A program made the position numbers and the translations under genes. Below, one piece after another: positions 1-10,801 of a stretch of DNA of 64,000 bases (positions are counted from its first letter, which is position 1; each line of letters begins with the position of its first letter). The stretch comes from Areca catechu (taxonomy: Eukaryota; Streptophyta; Magnoliopsida; Arecales; Arecaceae). The stretch is from NCBI GenBank assembly GCA_021397845.1, contig CM038048.1, forward strand, positions 30,998,727 to 31,062,726, given 5' to 3'. The notes beneath the pieces are model-generated. The model saw nothing but the letters and a program-made list of their open reading frames with translations, was not told where the DNA came from and did no database searches.

Positions 1-905
1 CCTGGCTACCAGGCCACCCCAGCTTCCAGAGGCCCAAACCCATGCACCCGGGCCCCTTTGGGCCGGCCTTTTGCTTCTCCTAGAAGCCCAACACGCCCCC
101 CTAGGCATCCTTGGAGTCTTGACCAAGTCAAGAAAAATTTTAAGGATTTTTCTACCTAATATTTCCTTATTTTCTAGCTAGGGTTTGAGAGGGAAAAGGA
201 TTCTTATGTAAAGACTTATGTACCCTTACTTGGAGCCCAAGGTTAAGGGTCTATTTAAGGGACCCTAGCCTCTTGTATGAGGGGAATTTTTGATGAATGA
301 AAACCTTGAGTTCTTCTATTGAGTTGTGTGATACCCTGCTGTGTGCATAAAGGGGTTTGCGAGAGTTCTTCTTCCCAGTGCTGCAATCATCTTCCTGCTA
401 CCAACAAGCATCTCAGATCCCTGGACGCCCACTCCAAAAGAAGCCTTCCCTTGCTATTTTTCCTTTATTTTCTTGTTCCTTTGTGAGTTTTCTAACCCGT
501 GACAGGTCGTTTGCAGGTCCCGAGTTCCTACGAATCCAACGACTCCAGCCAAGCCTCAATCGGATCACCGAGCAGAAAGCCGGGTATCCGCGGGTCTTTG
601 GCTCGATTTTCCAGGCCGCATCCGTCGAGGAATGAGAGACCCTTTTGCTGCGATCTTCACAGACGTTGTCAGGTACACCCCTCTACCTCCAGTAGTTTTA
701 TTGTAGGAGAACTTGCCCTAACCGAGGCTTCTCAGTCCCGGCGATCCTTCTTTTCTACTTTTCTAGGTCCTAATCTGCATGCTGATCTTCTAAAATTCAT
801 ATAAAATTCTCTATAACTTATTTTAATCTAAAATTCGGGAATTAATCACCCAACCCCACATATAAAACATCTAAAAAAAATTGCATGCATATTAGTTCCG
901 CATCA
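1..905 (+). repeat. Element A 5' LTR (left part outside window)
   Basis: This stretch is nearly identical to 4914-5817, the 3' LTR of the same element. It ends in CA at 905 and is followed two bases later by a TGGTATCAGAGA primer-binding-like sequence, which fixes the LTR end. A TATA-like TATTTAAG lies at 252-259, followed by a short R/U5 part. By comparison with the 3' copy, about 550 bp of the LTR lies left of the window. Short ORFs in it are LTR sequence, not genes. Confidence 0.9.
252..259 (+). promoter_or_regulatory. TATA-like box of element A 5' LTR
   Basis: TATTTAAG precedes a transcribed leader and is repeated at the matching place of the 3' LTR (5163-5170). Its position inside the LTR fits the U3 core promoter. 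This is assigned by motif and position only. Confidence 0.45.
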
Positions 906-1853
906 TTTGGTATCAGAGATTAGATTAGGGCTTGTTTTCTGTAATTTTTCAGTCCGTATATACTCTGTTATTTTAATTATTTCTCCCTGTTAAAAATACC
1001 AAAAATTCTGAAATTTATTTTCCTGGATTTATCATAATTCACAGTAATTTTAAAACTTTTTTCAGATTTTATTATGGCCTGTGAATTTTCTGAAAGCCGA
1101 AATAGGGCCTGCAAATTTTCGGCTCTGTTTTTTTTAGCAAGACATGTTTGGAAGTTTTAGGGTTTTGTTTAGGAGTTTTTGCATATTTCTTAATTTTAGT
1201 ATATTTCCAGTATATTAGGTCATGATTTGCAAGTTTTCTTCTATTTAAAAAAATACCAAATATATATATATATATATATATATACATATTTTCCAAAAAT
1301 ACCAAAAAAAAAAAATAAATATCTAAACCCTAATTTGCATCCTCATCTGCCTGCCATCATTGCATAATTTACTTTTAAGGGCACTCTTGCTATATCAGAT
1401 GGGGGGAGGATTTGATCACCTCTCCTTAGCCCAAAACCACATCCCTTGCATTCAGTCCCAAGCCTTAACCTAAAATTAATTAGACTTAATTTGCCCTAGT
1501 GGGCTAGGGACACCAACTGGTCGGGTCCGGGCTAGTGTTAGATCACTGTGTCAAGTTAACCTGTGTGTGCCTTGTGCTTAGTGTCTAGAACGGTGGTTTA
1601 GGGATTCAATCCCGAAGGGCTTGTGTGCTGGTCCGCCTACCTGGCCAATCTCTGATTGGTGTCTAGGATTGGCAATCAGGGACCTAACACTCCCCTTACA
1701 CCTGCCTGGCTGAGTACAGGGTTACTATAGGCTAGTTTGCCACCCTGATTGAGCATCTAGTTTGGACTTTAGGTTTAGTCAGCTATAGTCGGTCTGATCA
1801 AGTCTTGCATGAGCACTAGATCAGGAGTTTCATATCACCCACCTCCTTCATAA
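906..1853 (+). other. Element A untranslated leader with primer-binding site
   Basis: The leader begins with TGGTATCAGAG at 908-918, complementary to the 3' end of initiator tRNA-Met, the usual plant LTR-retrotransposon primer. The remainder is AT-rich and non-coding, with a TA microsatellite at about 1258-1284. The part around 1480-1720 resembles the leader of element C on the minus strand near 34.9 kb. Confidence 0.75.
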
Positions 1854-3707
1854 ATGTCTGAACCCATGGAAAATTTACAAGCCCAAATAAAAGCCCTAGC
1901 TGATCAAATTGCCCAGATAACTATCCAGATGACCCAGTTAACTCAGTCTCGTATTCAAACCAATGATAGAATTGACTATCGTGCTAATAGGTTTGATCAG
2001 TTAAAAGTCCGGGTAGGGACCCCAAGAAAAACCCATGGGTCACAGTCTGAGCCAGATCCTGACTCCCCTCAACCTAGGAGGACCCCAAACCCTGATCTAT
2101 ACCATGAGGTCGAACCTAGGAGAGCCCCTTATCCTGACCCGTACTACAATCCTCAACCTAGGAGGACCCCAAACCCTGATCCATACCTTGAGGCTGAACC
2201 TAGGAGAGCCCATCATCCTGACCCAATCCCTAAGGTTAGTCCTAGAAGACCCAATCAGGATTTTATAGACCAAGAAGATAGATCCTATTTACCCTCTCCC
2301 TATAAGCCTAGTATACCCACAACCTATAGATCTTATGACTCTAAATCCTATGAACCTAGAACTTATGAATCCATAACCTATGAACCTAGATCCTATGACT
2401 CTAGATCCCATGATCATAGATCCTATACACCCATACCCTATGAGCCTAGTAGACCCAACACCCAATATTCTGACCCATATAGGGAGTCAAACCCTAGGAG
2501 AACCCAATATTCTGACCCATATAGGGAGTCCAACCCTAGGAGAACCCAGTATTCTGACCCATATAGGGAGTCCAATCCTAGGAGGACCCAATATCCTGAC
2601 CCATATAGAGAGCCCAACCTTAGGAGGACCCCATACCTCGATCCAGCCTTAGAACCTGATCATAGAGCTGACCCAAAATCCTATGACCCCAGATCCTATA
2701 ATCCCATGACCCATAGATCTGCACCCTTGTCCTATGAGCTTAGAGAACCCATAACCCCTAAGTATCAGCCTAGTACTAGTCATGCTTCCCCTAGTCAATT
2801 TGAACCCTATAGGATGAGTATCCCTAAATATGAACCCAATAGTGAGCCACTACCTCTTATACAACCTGAACCTACTAGGAGTGGTACCCATAATCAGAGA
2901 CCAGAACCTAACCAATTTCCTGCTAGCCGACCTTCTCCAACCATTCCTGAGATTCGCAAGGCTTACATTAACGTGGAAGTGTATGAAGCTGATGTGAGCC
3001 TAGTGGATGAGTATGAGGGAGAAGAGGAGACACCTTTAGTAGACCTAGAATTAGCTGACCCAGTAGATACCCAGGTAGATTCCAACCCAGAGCTAGTTGA
3101 CCTTGACCACATCCATCCTAAAGCTATAATGGAAGAACAAATAGAGGAAGAGAACCTAGGTACTGCTGCTAGAGCCTTACCTGAGGAAACCATAAAGGAG
3201 AGCCAAATTATAGAGTCTAGTCCAAAAATACAAGAACCAGAAGAATTTATTAAGGACCTGATCTCTTTGAATCAATACCTTCAAGATGAGTCCCCTCCTA
3301 TAGTTCCCATTAAGGACCTCTTCCCCGAAATTAGTGACCCATCCTTCCATTATGCAAATCCTGTAGATATAGCTCAACCTCATAAGGTTAACCTCATTAG
3401 TATAGGATTAGTTCCTGACACCCCGTCTTTTATCCTATTTTATCCAACTAACCATGAACATTTTTCTCTACCTTACCAAACTAATTCTGAACCCACTTCC
3501 TATTTTCTGCCCTTTCCTGACACCTCCAGCATTTCTAGGATCATTAGATTGCATTTAGCTGAGATTAGCATACTGCATGCATTCATCACGCATGTTAGGT
3601 TTGCATCTTACTTCTGGCATACTCTTTGGAATTTTCTAGGAGTTCACTGTAAATTTTCATGTGCATGTCAAGCTAGGATCAAACCTAGAGAACCTATAAT
3701 CTATTAG
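1854..3707 (+). CDS. Element A ORF: gag-like N-terminus, Pro/Tyr/Arg repeats, acidic C-terminus
   Basis: An uninterrupted 617-codon ORF occupies the place of gag-pol in a non-autonomous gypsy-type element. Residues 1-50 are a Gln-rich, probably coiled-coil stretch resembling the start of element B's gag-like ORF and of element C. Residues about 60-140 carry degenerate PRRTPNPDPY-type repeats, 155-195 carry YEPR/SYD repeats, and 203-258 hold about four copies of a 14-residue unit (YSDPYRESNPRRTQ). Residues about 365-480 are acidic, including EPEEFIKDLISL. The last 50 residues contain the aromatic motif SYFWHTLW followed by a Cys-containing tail. No protease, reverse transcriptase or integrase motif and no zinc knuckle is visible. 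The C-terminal part recurs in B and C, which suggests a real, formerly selected protein. The function is unknown; a nucleic-acid or particle-associated role is only a guess. The ATG at 1854 is the first in frame. Confidence 0.7.
   Translation: MSEPMENLQAQIKALADQIAQITIQMTQLTQSRIQTNDRIDYRANRFDQLKVRVGTPRKTHGSQSEPDPDSPQPRRTPNPDLYHEVEPRRAPYPDPYYNPQPRRTPNPDPYLEAEPRRAHHPDPIPKVSPRRPNQDFIDQEDRSYLPSPYKPSIPTTYRSYDSKSYEPRTYESITYEPRSYDSRSHDHRSYTPIPYEPSRPNTQYSDPYRESNPRRTQYSDPYRESNPRRTQYSDPYRESNPRRTQYPDPYREPNLRRTPYLDPALEPDHRADPKSYDPRSYNPMTHRSAPLSYELREPITPKYQPSTSHASPSQFEPYRMSIPKYEPNSEPLPLIQPEPTRSGTHNQRPEPNQFPASRPSPTIPEIRKAYINVEVYEADVSLVDEYEGEEETPLVDLELADPVDTQVDSNPELVDLDHIHPKAIMEEQIEEENLGTAARALPEETIKESQIIESSPKIQEPEEFIKDLISLNQYLQDESPPIVPIKDLFPEISDPSFHYANPVDIAQPHKVNLISIGLVPDTPSFILFYPTNHEHFSLPYQTNSEPTSYFLPFPDTSSISRIIRLHLAEISILHAFITHVRFASYFWHTLWNFLGVHCKFSCACQARIKPREPIIY
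2463..2630 (+). repeat. 42-bp in-frame tandem repeat inside element A ORF
   Basis: About four consecutive 42-bp units encode YSDPYRESNPRRTQ with few changes; the last unit is the most divergent. The unit length is a multiple of three, so copy number can change without breaking the frame. Confidence 0.85.
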
Positions 3708-4366
3708 GTTTAGATCCAAAGAGTTCAATAAAATTTCCTTCGATAGGAATGCATAGTCGAGTCTGTTAGGTGTCAGTATGAGTCCTTTGCATCATTTGTC
3801 TGCATGTGCCTAGCATGTTCACCACCCGCACTAATCTTAAAACAACTGGCTAATTCCCGAAGAAGGGTCAAAGAATTTGATGTAGTGGATTCTATCTTGG
3901 TTAGGCTTAGGCCTAAAAGAAGCTTCATGCTCGCAGAGCCGGACCTTTTAAAGTGATAGAGAAGGATTGGATCAAATGCCTAGGTGTTAGACTTGCCTTC
4001 GGATTTGGGCATTAGTTCTACCTTCAATATTACAGACCTGGTTGAGTATATGGAACCGGCAGCGATACCTAGTAAGGCCTTTGGACCTATTCCTTTTCAT
4101 TGTGAGTGACCCTAACCCAGAGTGTCCACTAACAATTGGCCTGAGAGAGGAGAACGGATCGAGCGTATCCTGGACGATCAAGCCATCACGACCCGGGGCC
4201 GTGACTATCAATGCTTCCTGATCCGATGGCAAGGCCAGCCAGAGTCGGACGATTCGTAGATTTCTCGAGAGGACTTGCAATGCCTCAACCCAGACCTTCT
4301 CGAGAGATATATGAGCCAATCTGATCTTCACTCGACAGGGTCGAGTTCCTCCCATCCCGGGAGAAT
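3708..4366 (+). pseudogene. Element A 3' internal region with chromodomain remnant of a gypsy integrase
   Basis: Conceptual translation from about 4012 to 4305 gives STFNITDLVEY, then ERIERILDDQ, DYQCFLIRWQGQPESDD, an in-frame TAG where Trp is expected, and ISREDLQ. This order matches the C-terminus of a Ty3/gypsy chromovirus polyprotein: the integrase tail followed by a chromodomain. At least two further stops (around 4109-4115) interrupt it. The rest of pol is absent, so this is a leftover of an autonomous ancestor whose centre was replaced. The region ends with purine-rich CCCGGGAGAAT immediately before the 3' LTR, the likely plus-strand primer. Confidence 0.75.
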
Positions 4367-5817
4367 TGGTGCGGACACCAAAGGCACCAGAATAAGGCAG
4401 AGGCTTCTCAACCCTCTGTAATTGATCAATAATTTATGAGTCCATCTGTAATAAGGGCTTAGCTCATCTGAGTCCATTTTAGTTGTTATTTGAGTATTTT
4501 TAGTTGTTATTTCACTTCTGTACTAGTCAGCTCATGTTGAGCTAGTTCAGTCCAATGCTAGTTAGCTCATGTTGAGCTAATTTTATTTTTTTGAGTCCTG
4601 TCCAAGCATACTGAAGACTCAAGACTATATTATACAAGTGAAGACCAAGTCCAGCCAGATTGAAGACATGGAAGTTTAGCCCAAGTCCAACCCAGCTTGA
4701 AGATTTGAAGACCCCAGGAGAAAAATCAGAAACCCTGATTCCTTGCAGATGCCCTCCAGATGCCCAGATTCCCTTCCAGATGCCAAAGTATATTCATAAA
4801 TAAGGGCATCCATGATTCCAGAGGTCCATCTGCATCCTAGCCCAATGAAATCAAGCCCAGGTGCCAAGCCCAAGCCCCTAAGAAGCAAGATACCAGGGAA
4901 TATTCCTGCTACTTGGCTACCAGGCCACCCCAGCTTCCAGAGGCCCAAACCCATGCACCCGGGCCCCTTTGGGCCGGCCTTTTGCTGCTCCTAGAAGCCC
5001 AACACGCCCCCCTAGGCATCCTTGGAGTCTTGACCAAGTCAAGAAAAATTTTAGGGATTTTTCTACCTAATATTTCCTTATTTTCTAGCTAGGGTTTGAG
5101 AGGGAAAAGGATTCTTATGTAAAGACTTATGTACCCTTACTTGGAGCCCAAGGTTAAGGGTCTATTTAAGGGACCCTAGCCTCTTGTATGAGGGGAATTT
5201 TTGATGAATGAAAACCTTGAGTTCTTCTATTGAGTTGTGTGATACCCTGCTGTGTGCATAAAGGGGTTTGCGAGAGTTCTTCTTCCCAGTGCTGCAATCA
5301 TCTTCCTGCTACCAACAAGCATCTCAGATCCCTGGACGCCCACTCCAAAAGAAGCCTTCCCTTGCTGTTTTTCCTTTATTTTCTTGTTCCTTTGTGAGTT
5401 TTCTAACCCCTGACAGGTCGTTTGCAGGTCCCCGAGTTCCTACGAATCCAACGACTCCAGCCAAGCCTCAATCGGATCACCGAGCAGAAAGCCGGGTATC
5501 CGCGGGTCTTTGGCTCGATTTTCCAGGCCGCATCCGTCGAGGAATGAGAGACCCTTTTGCTGCGATCTTCACAGACGTTGTCAGGTACACCCCTCTACCT
5601 CCAGTAGTTTTATTGTAGGAGAACTTGCCCTAACCGAGGCTTCTCAGCCCCGGCGATCCTTCTTTTCTACTTTTCTAGGTCCTAATCTGCATGCTGATCT
5701 TCTAAAATTCATATAAAATTCCCTATAACTTATTTTAATCTGAAATTTGGGAATTAATCACCCAACCCCACATATAAAATATATAAAAAAAATTGCATGC
5801 ATATTAGTTCCGCATCA
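4367..5817 (+). repeat. Element A 3' LTR
   Basis: 1451 bp starting TGGTGCGGACACC after a purine tract and ending GCATCA. It matches the partial 5' LTR from 4914 onward with few substitutions. The middle (about 4840-4990) is also similar to C-family LTRs, so A and C are relatives. The bases after it, AACAC, fit a TSD within a C-type LTR, but the left copy lies outside the window. Confidence 0.9.
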
Positions 5818-5914
5818 AACACAAGGCAATGACTCAAAATCTCAGCAAGTTGTATTCATAAGAAAGAGATGATTATAAGAGGGGGAGGGGTGGGGTATTT
5901 ATAGAGTCCCCATG
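5818..5914 (-). repeat. Fragment of a minus-oriented C-family LTR
   Basis: This stretch matches 36336-36431 in direct orientation, i.e. it is C-LTR sequence read on the minus strand. It is flanked by element A on the left and by a plus-oriented C-family LTR on the right. It appears to be part of an older C-type LTR into which A and the plus-oriented LTR were inserted. Confidence 0.75.
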
Positions 5915-6673
5915 TGGTGAGGACACTAGGATCAAATATAGATCACTAAATCCCATTTGGTTTACCTAGTCATGTGTCAAAATTTTGAAAATTTTGTAAT
6001 CAATTAAGATTGAGTCTTGGTTGATGTTAGTTGATTTGTCTCAACCCTCAACCTTAGTCCAATTTTAAGTCCTGTACATCAATTATGTGTCTAATATGAG
6101 TCCAATTTTTGTACAAGAGAAAAGGTTACCCTATTTTAGAGTTCCACCAGGACACAACTAGGAGTCAGAGGCCATTACATCAGCCTATTGGATTTTGTGT
6201 GACAACCCGAGATCCAAGATGCTTCCAAAAATCCTGATTCTTTCTAGATATCCTCCAGATATCCAGATTCCTCCCCAGATGCCAGAGCATATTCCAAAAC
6301 CAAAGCATCCATGATTATAGAGGTCCACCTACATCCCAGCCCAAAGAAATCAAGTCCAGGTGCCAAGCCGAAGCCCTTAAGAAGCAAGATTCCATGGAAT
6401 ATTCCTGCTACCAGGTTACCAGGCCATCCTAGCTTCCAAAGGCCCAAGCCCATGCACCCAAGCCCCTGTGGGCCAGCCCCTTGCTGCCCTCGAAGCCCAA
6501 CACGCCCTCCTAGGCATCCTTGGAGGGTTGACCAAGTCCAAGCTCAAAGGGAGGTGTCCTTAAGTGAGAAAGAGAAGACTAGCCTAACCTAGTTAGGATT
6601 TCTAGTTCTTTTAAGCCTTGTAATTCTAACCTAGCTAGGAAAGGACTTGTAGTCTATCTAAGAAGAGGACTTG
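5915..6673 (+). repeat. C-family LTR, left part (interrupted by element B)
   Basis: It starts TGGTGAGGACAC and is the reverse-complement counterpart of about 37227 down to 36460, the LTR of element C. The LTR resumes at 12885 after element B. The ends at 6669-6673 and 12880-12884 are the ACTTG duplication made by B. Confidence 0.85.
6669..6673. repeat. Left TSD of element B
   Basis: ACTTG directly precedes the TG of the B 5' LTR and is repeated at 12880-12884. Removing B restores a sequence colinear with the C LTR at about 36450-36480 on the minus strand. Confidence 0.9.
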
Positions 6674-8017
6674 TGATGGGGACATCAATAATAAGAATAT
6701 ATACTTTGATTAACTAACTTTATTTTTGCAACTATAGTTGATAAAATCTTGAGCCATGAAACAAGTCCTAAATTTTCTTGAAGCATGCTCATGAGTCAAC
6801 ACATGAAAGAAGACAATTTTTCATGAGTCGACTCAAGCTCAAAGCATGACGGAAAGCCACCTCTTCAAAGCCCAATTCAAGCCATTCAAGCCCAATTTAA
6901 GCCAAGACTTGAAGCCAAAATTTTTACATGGGGGGACACCTCATCAAGAAACCTTGGGGGAGAAGAAATTACACTACATCAAGACTTTTTATGGGGAACA
7001 TAAAAATACCTTCCAAAAGGTGACATGTGGGGTGCCACCTCTAATGACACCTAGGCCTCCACATCTGCATTTGACAACCACATGAAGACCATCTAGAATG
7101 CCATATGTCAAGTGGTTGTAATTTTCTATCAATAATTTATTTTTAGTTAAAACCACTTACCTAAAAATTATTAGAGCCAACTAAGCCATCCTTATCCCCT
7201 CCTCTCCATCCTTGGACAAAATTCCTAGCATTGGAGCCTATAAATAGGACCCCTAGGCTCTCATTGTATTCATTCTATGCTATGATTTGAATTAATGAAA
7301 TGATTGTTTCCTTGTGTTCTAGTTTTCTTGAGTTCTTATTTAGAGTGAAAGTTTTCTAGCTAGTTTGAGTGTGTAGATCCTTATCCAAGGAGAGAATGAG
7401 AGTTTTCTAAGTTTGAGTTTGAGAGTAAAGAGTGCTTTTGCAAGGAGTAAAGGATGGGATGCCCATTGATGGATCTATGATCAAGCTCCAAGTCCCAAGC
7501 TGCCGATCACTTTCTTCTTCTTCCCTTTTACTTTGTTTCCATTCCAACTCCAATTCTTCTTCTATGTCTAATCCCAAATTTATTTGCAAGTTCTCTCAGG
7601 TTCTTAGGTCAAGGATGATGGTCTCCACACCATGGATCAAGGCCAAGGTGAGTCTCAAAGTAGAGAGTGACAATCTTGACTTCTATGCCTCAATACTTGA
7701 GTGATGAGAGCTCTTTCTTCCACCAAATAATTAGCCATCATTGTTGGTAGGAAAACTCTTCCTAAGCTTTATTAGATCTGATCATTTGAAGGTTAACTTG
7801 TCCTTGTAGTGATGGTTTCCTTGCCTTGAAAATCCTAATCCTTATTTTGAACTAGATCTACATTGCGGGTCTTTAAAATTAGATCAACTAGTTTCCTTAT
7901 AAAATTTCTTTTCTTGGATTAATTTAGCCCATTTATTTGATAATTAATTGCTCAAGTTTGCTTGCTAGTTATCTTGCTAAAACTTTGCATTCATCATTTT
8001 ATTTTTGTCCTCCATCA
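6674..8017 (+). repeat. Element B 5' LTR
   Basis: 1344 bp, TGATGGGGACATC...CCATCA, highly similar to 11537-12879. A clear TATAAATA lies at 7239-7246. It contains one GAGTCGACTC palindrome around 6828. It is followed at 8024 by TGGTATCAGAGC. Confidence 0.93.
7239..7246 (+). promoter_or_regulatory. TATA box of element B 5' LTR
   Basis: TATAAATA with a transcribed leader downstream; the identical box occurs at 12101-12108 in the 3' LTR. Confidence 0.65.
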
Positions 8018-9510
8018 ATTTTTTGGTATCAGAGCTTATGGTTTACTAGGTCAAGTATTTGATTGCTGAAATTTCTGTTCTAGTATTCACCTATATTTTT
8101 CATGAGTTTTATTAATTTTTTTATATTGGAAAAAAATTTACAAAAATACTTTTAAAATACCTTATTGTGTTATTATTCGAAATATAATTTTTTTTAAAAA
8201 AACTTTATTTATTTTTTTATTTAAAAATATGAGCTCTTAGATCATTTCTGAAGTTCTGTCCAGAATTTTGTTTCTGCCTTCCATTCCATTTCATTTTCAA
8301 AAAAATATAAAAATATTTTTTATAAATTTGGAATTTTAGATATGAGGTTTAGATTCTAAGTTTTATCATTTCCCAATAAAATTTTGAATTTTAGAGAGGT
8401 TTAGAATTTGGAATTCAAAATTTGAATACAGGTTGTTAAGAGTTAGCTAAACTATTGGAACCTTTAGCAACTGTTTTCAAACTACCTTCTTAACCAAAAT
8501 TCGAGTTAATCTGAAGTCAAAAATTTAAAATCAAAAAATTCTGATCTAAGAGATAATAAAATTAGTTTTATTTTGAATTCTTATATTTTTAAAAAAATTA
8601 AATTTTAAAATTTTAAAACTAGCTAGTTGAAAGTTGTTCCCTACTGAAACTTTCTTTTATAACAAGCTTTTAAAATGAATTTCTTAACTACATTTCAGGA
8701 ATTAAATTTCAAGATTTGGAATCTGGAATCTTCACTAAGATATTTAACAATTCAAATTTTAATTTTAATTTTTTTAGAATTTTAAAATTTTAATTTTGAA
8801 TTTTTAAAACTAGTTGACTAGAAGTTGTTAGGGCTGAAACTATATTGCAACAACTCTAACTTCTAGAACAAATTTTTAATCCTAATTCAAGATTTAAATT
8901 TTAAAATTTGATTTCTAAATTATGGACTTCAAAATCCAAATTTCCCAATTAAATTTCTAAATTTAATTTTTTTTTTTTATTCAGGTTTGAATCACATATT
9001 TGAGCTAGTATAGATATCTTGTTAGCAAGTTGATTGTTTGTGCATCCATTTCTAAATCCAATTAAGGGCATTCAATCATAACATAAGGGAAGGAGGTCAT
9101 TACCTTTCCTTGGCCTAAAACAATCACTCACATTTGCATTGACCTAAACCATAATTGAAATCGAGTAGGAACCTAAAACTAGGGACACCCACAAGTTGGG
9201 TTCAAGTGCAAGATGAGAGCAAATATTAGTTGAGTTTGTACTTACATCTTGAAATTGGTGTCTAAGACAAGAGATCCAATGGCAAATGCCTTAAGTGGAC
9301 TTGTGATTTTTAATTAGGACCTTGTGAAAGCGAGGGGAGCCTCCCGCAACCCCACCTCTTACCTGGCCAGTGGAAAAGGTAATTAAAACTTTAACTAGTA
9401 CTTAGTCAATTCCTATATTTTAAACTTTAGGTCTAGGAGCCCTTGAAGTTAGGTTTGTATTGCTTTCCCATTTGATCTGAAGCCCTATACCAAGAGTCCT
9501 ACACGTATCC
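8018..9510 (+). other. Element B untranslated leader with primer-binding site
   Basis: TGGTATCAGAGC at 8024-8035 is the initiator tRNA-Met primer site. The following 1.4 kb is very AT-rich, full of stops in all frames, and contains repeated AATTTTAAAATTT-type stretches. No gene is visible. It ends shortly before the gag-like ATG at 9511. Confidence 0.8.
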
Positions 9511-10801
9511 ATGGATCCCAATCTTGAATTCTTTATGAGGACTCTGACTAAAAAATTTGATACCCTAACTAAACAATTAGGACAAGTAAACAAAGACTTA
9601 GAGAAAGTAAATAATCAAATTGGAAACCTCGAAAAAGATCGCTTGACCTGTACTAATCCTAAATCACCTCCCATTAATCCAAAAGCCCATTATCATAATC
9701 TCACCCCTGAGTATAAACTTAGATACCCCTGCCAAGGATTTGTAGATTAAGAGGAAAGAGTCTTTAGGAGCAATCGATCCTATGCACCCACTTTTGATGG
9801 AAATCCTGAGGTGTATGTCAATTGGGAGAAGAAAATGGATCAGTACTTTGAATTTGATGAAATGTCGGAGTAAAGAAATGACAATTTGTCAAATTAAAGC
9901 TAGTCCGACATGCAAAGTCATATTGGGAACATGTTGAGCATAAAAGTTATTATAGTGGGGATAAAATAATTACTTGGAGAGATATAAAGAGTAAGTTGAG
10001 GGAAAAGTACCTAGGCAAATCTTATAAGCAAAATCTTCCAATCCAATGGTACAAATTGAGACAAGATGATAAATCTACGTTTAAATATATTGCTAAATTC
10101 AATAAGTATGAGGAAGATGAAGAAGAGACTAAATCCATGGAAGAATTAAAGGAAAAATCTCCTGAACCTATTGAAGAATTTAAGGATAAAAAAGAATCAA
10201 AGTCTTATCCAAATGAAGGGCTAAAAAGAGAAAATCCTAAACCCGTTGAAGAACTTAAGGAAGAAGTTTATGAAGTTGGGTCAACCTTATAGACGAATAT
10301 GATCAAGAACAATTACTTGAAGATAAAATAATTACCCAGCCTAAAGAAATCAACAACGGGGATGATCAAAATGAAATCCAAGGACAAAATCATGGAGATC
10401 AATCTAAGGATAACATAGAAGATCTAGAATTAATTGATGTTGAAGGTTTAGATCTAGAGATCGATGAAGGATCACATATTGGGGTATTAACCATCAAAGA
10501 ACAAAATCCTATGGATCAGCCCAAAGAAGCTATAGAGCCTTTGAAAATCCTGCAAAATATTTTTCATAACAATTTTTCTATCCCTGATTCTCCATTTCTG
10601 AACATCCACCATCCCAATCCACCATTACATTTCATTCACTCTTCTATCCCATCTGGCTGGGACATCTACCATACCATTGATCTGGTCCCAGTAATATTTA
10701 ATAGTTACTTTTTTAAGACTTTATGGCATATGTTAGGAACTAAATTAAGATTCATTGCCACTTACCTGAAGTTATGTGCCAGAGTCTTCAAAGTCATTTA
10801 G
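9511..10801 (+). pseudogene. Element B gag-like ORF remnant fused to the A/C-type C-terminal region
   Basis: The start MDPNLEFFMRTLTKKFD is a coiled-coil gag N-terminus. After a stop at 9748-9750 the reading continues with FDGNPEVYVNWEKKMDQYF and, at 9996-10110, LREKYLGKSYKQNL and STFKYIAKFNKY, which follow the core of Ty3/gypsy Gag (Retrotrans_gag type). Instead of a zinc knuckle and pol, an acidic Glu/Lys region follows. In another frame (10511-10801) there is a segment with FFKTLWHMLG that aligns with the aromatic C-terminus of element A's ORF. At least three stops and a frame change break it. B therefore links the A/C proteins to a gypsy Gag ancestor. It is not expected to make a full product. 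Confidence 0.7.

Noticed and set aside
357..804. Short ORFs starting MREFFFPVLQ and MTGRLQVPSS, repeated at 5268-5716
   Set aside because: They lie in the R/U5 part of element A LTRs. They are duplicated because the LTR is, and the first uses a TTG start. No sign of a protein family.
1258..1284. TA dinucleotide run
   Set aside because: Ordinary microsatellite in an AT-rich leader; no function suggested.
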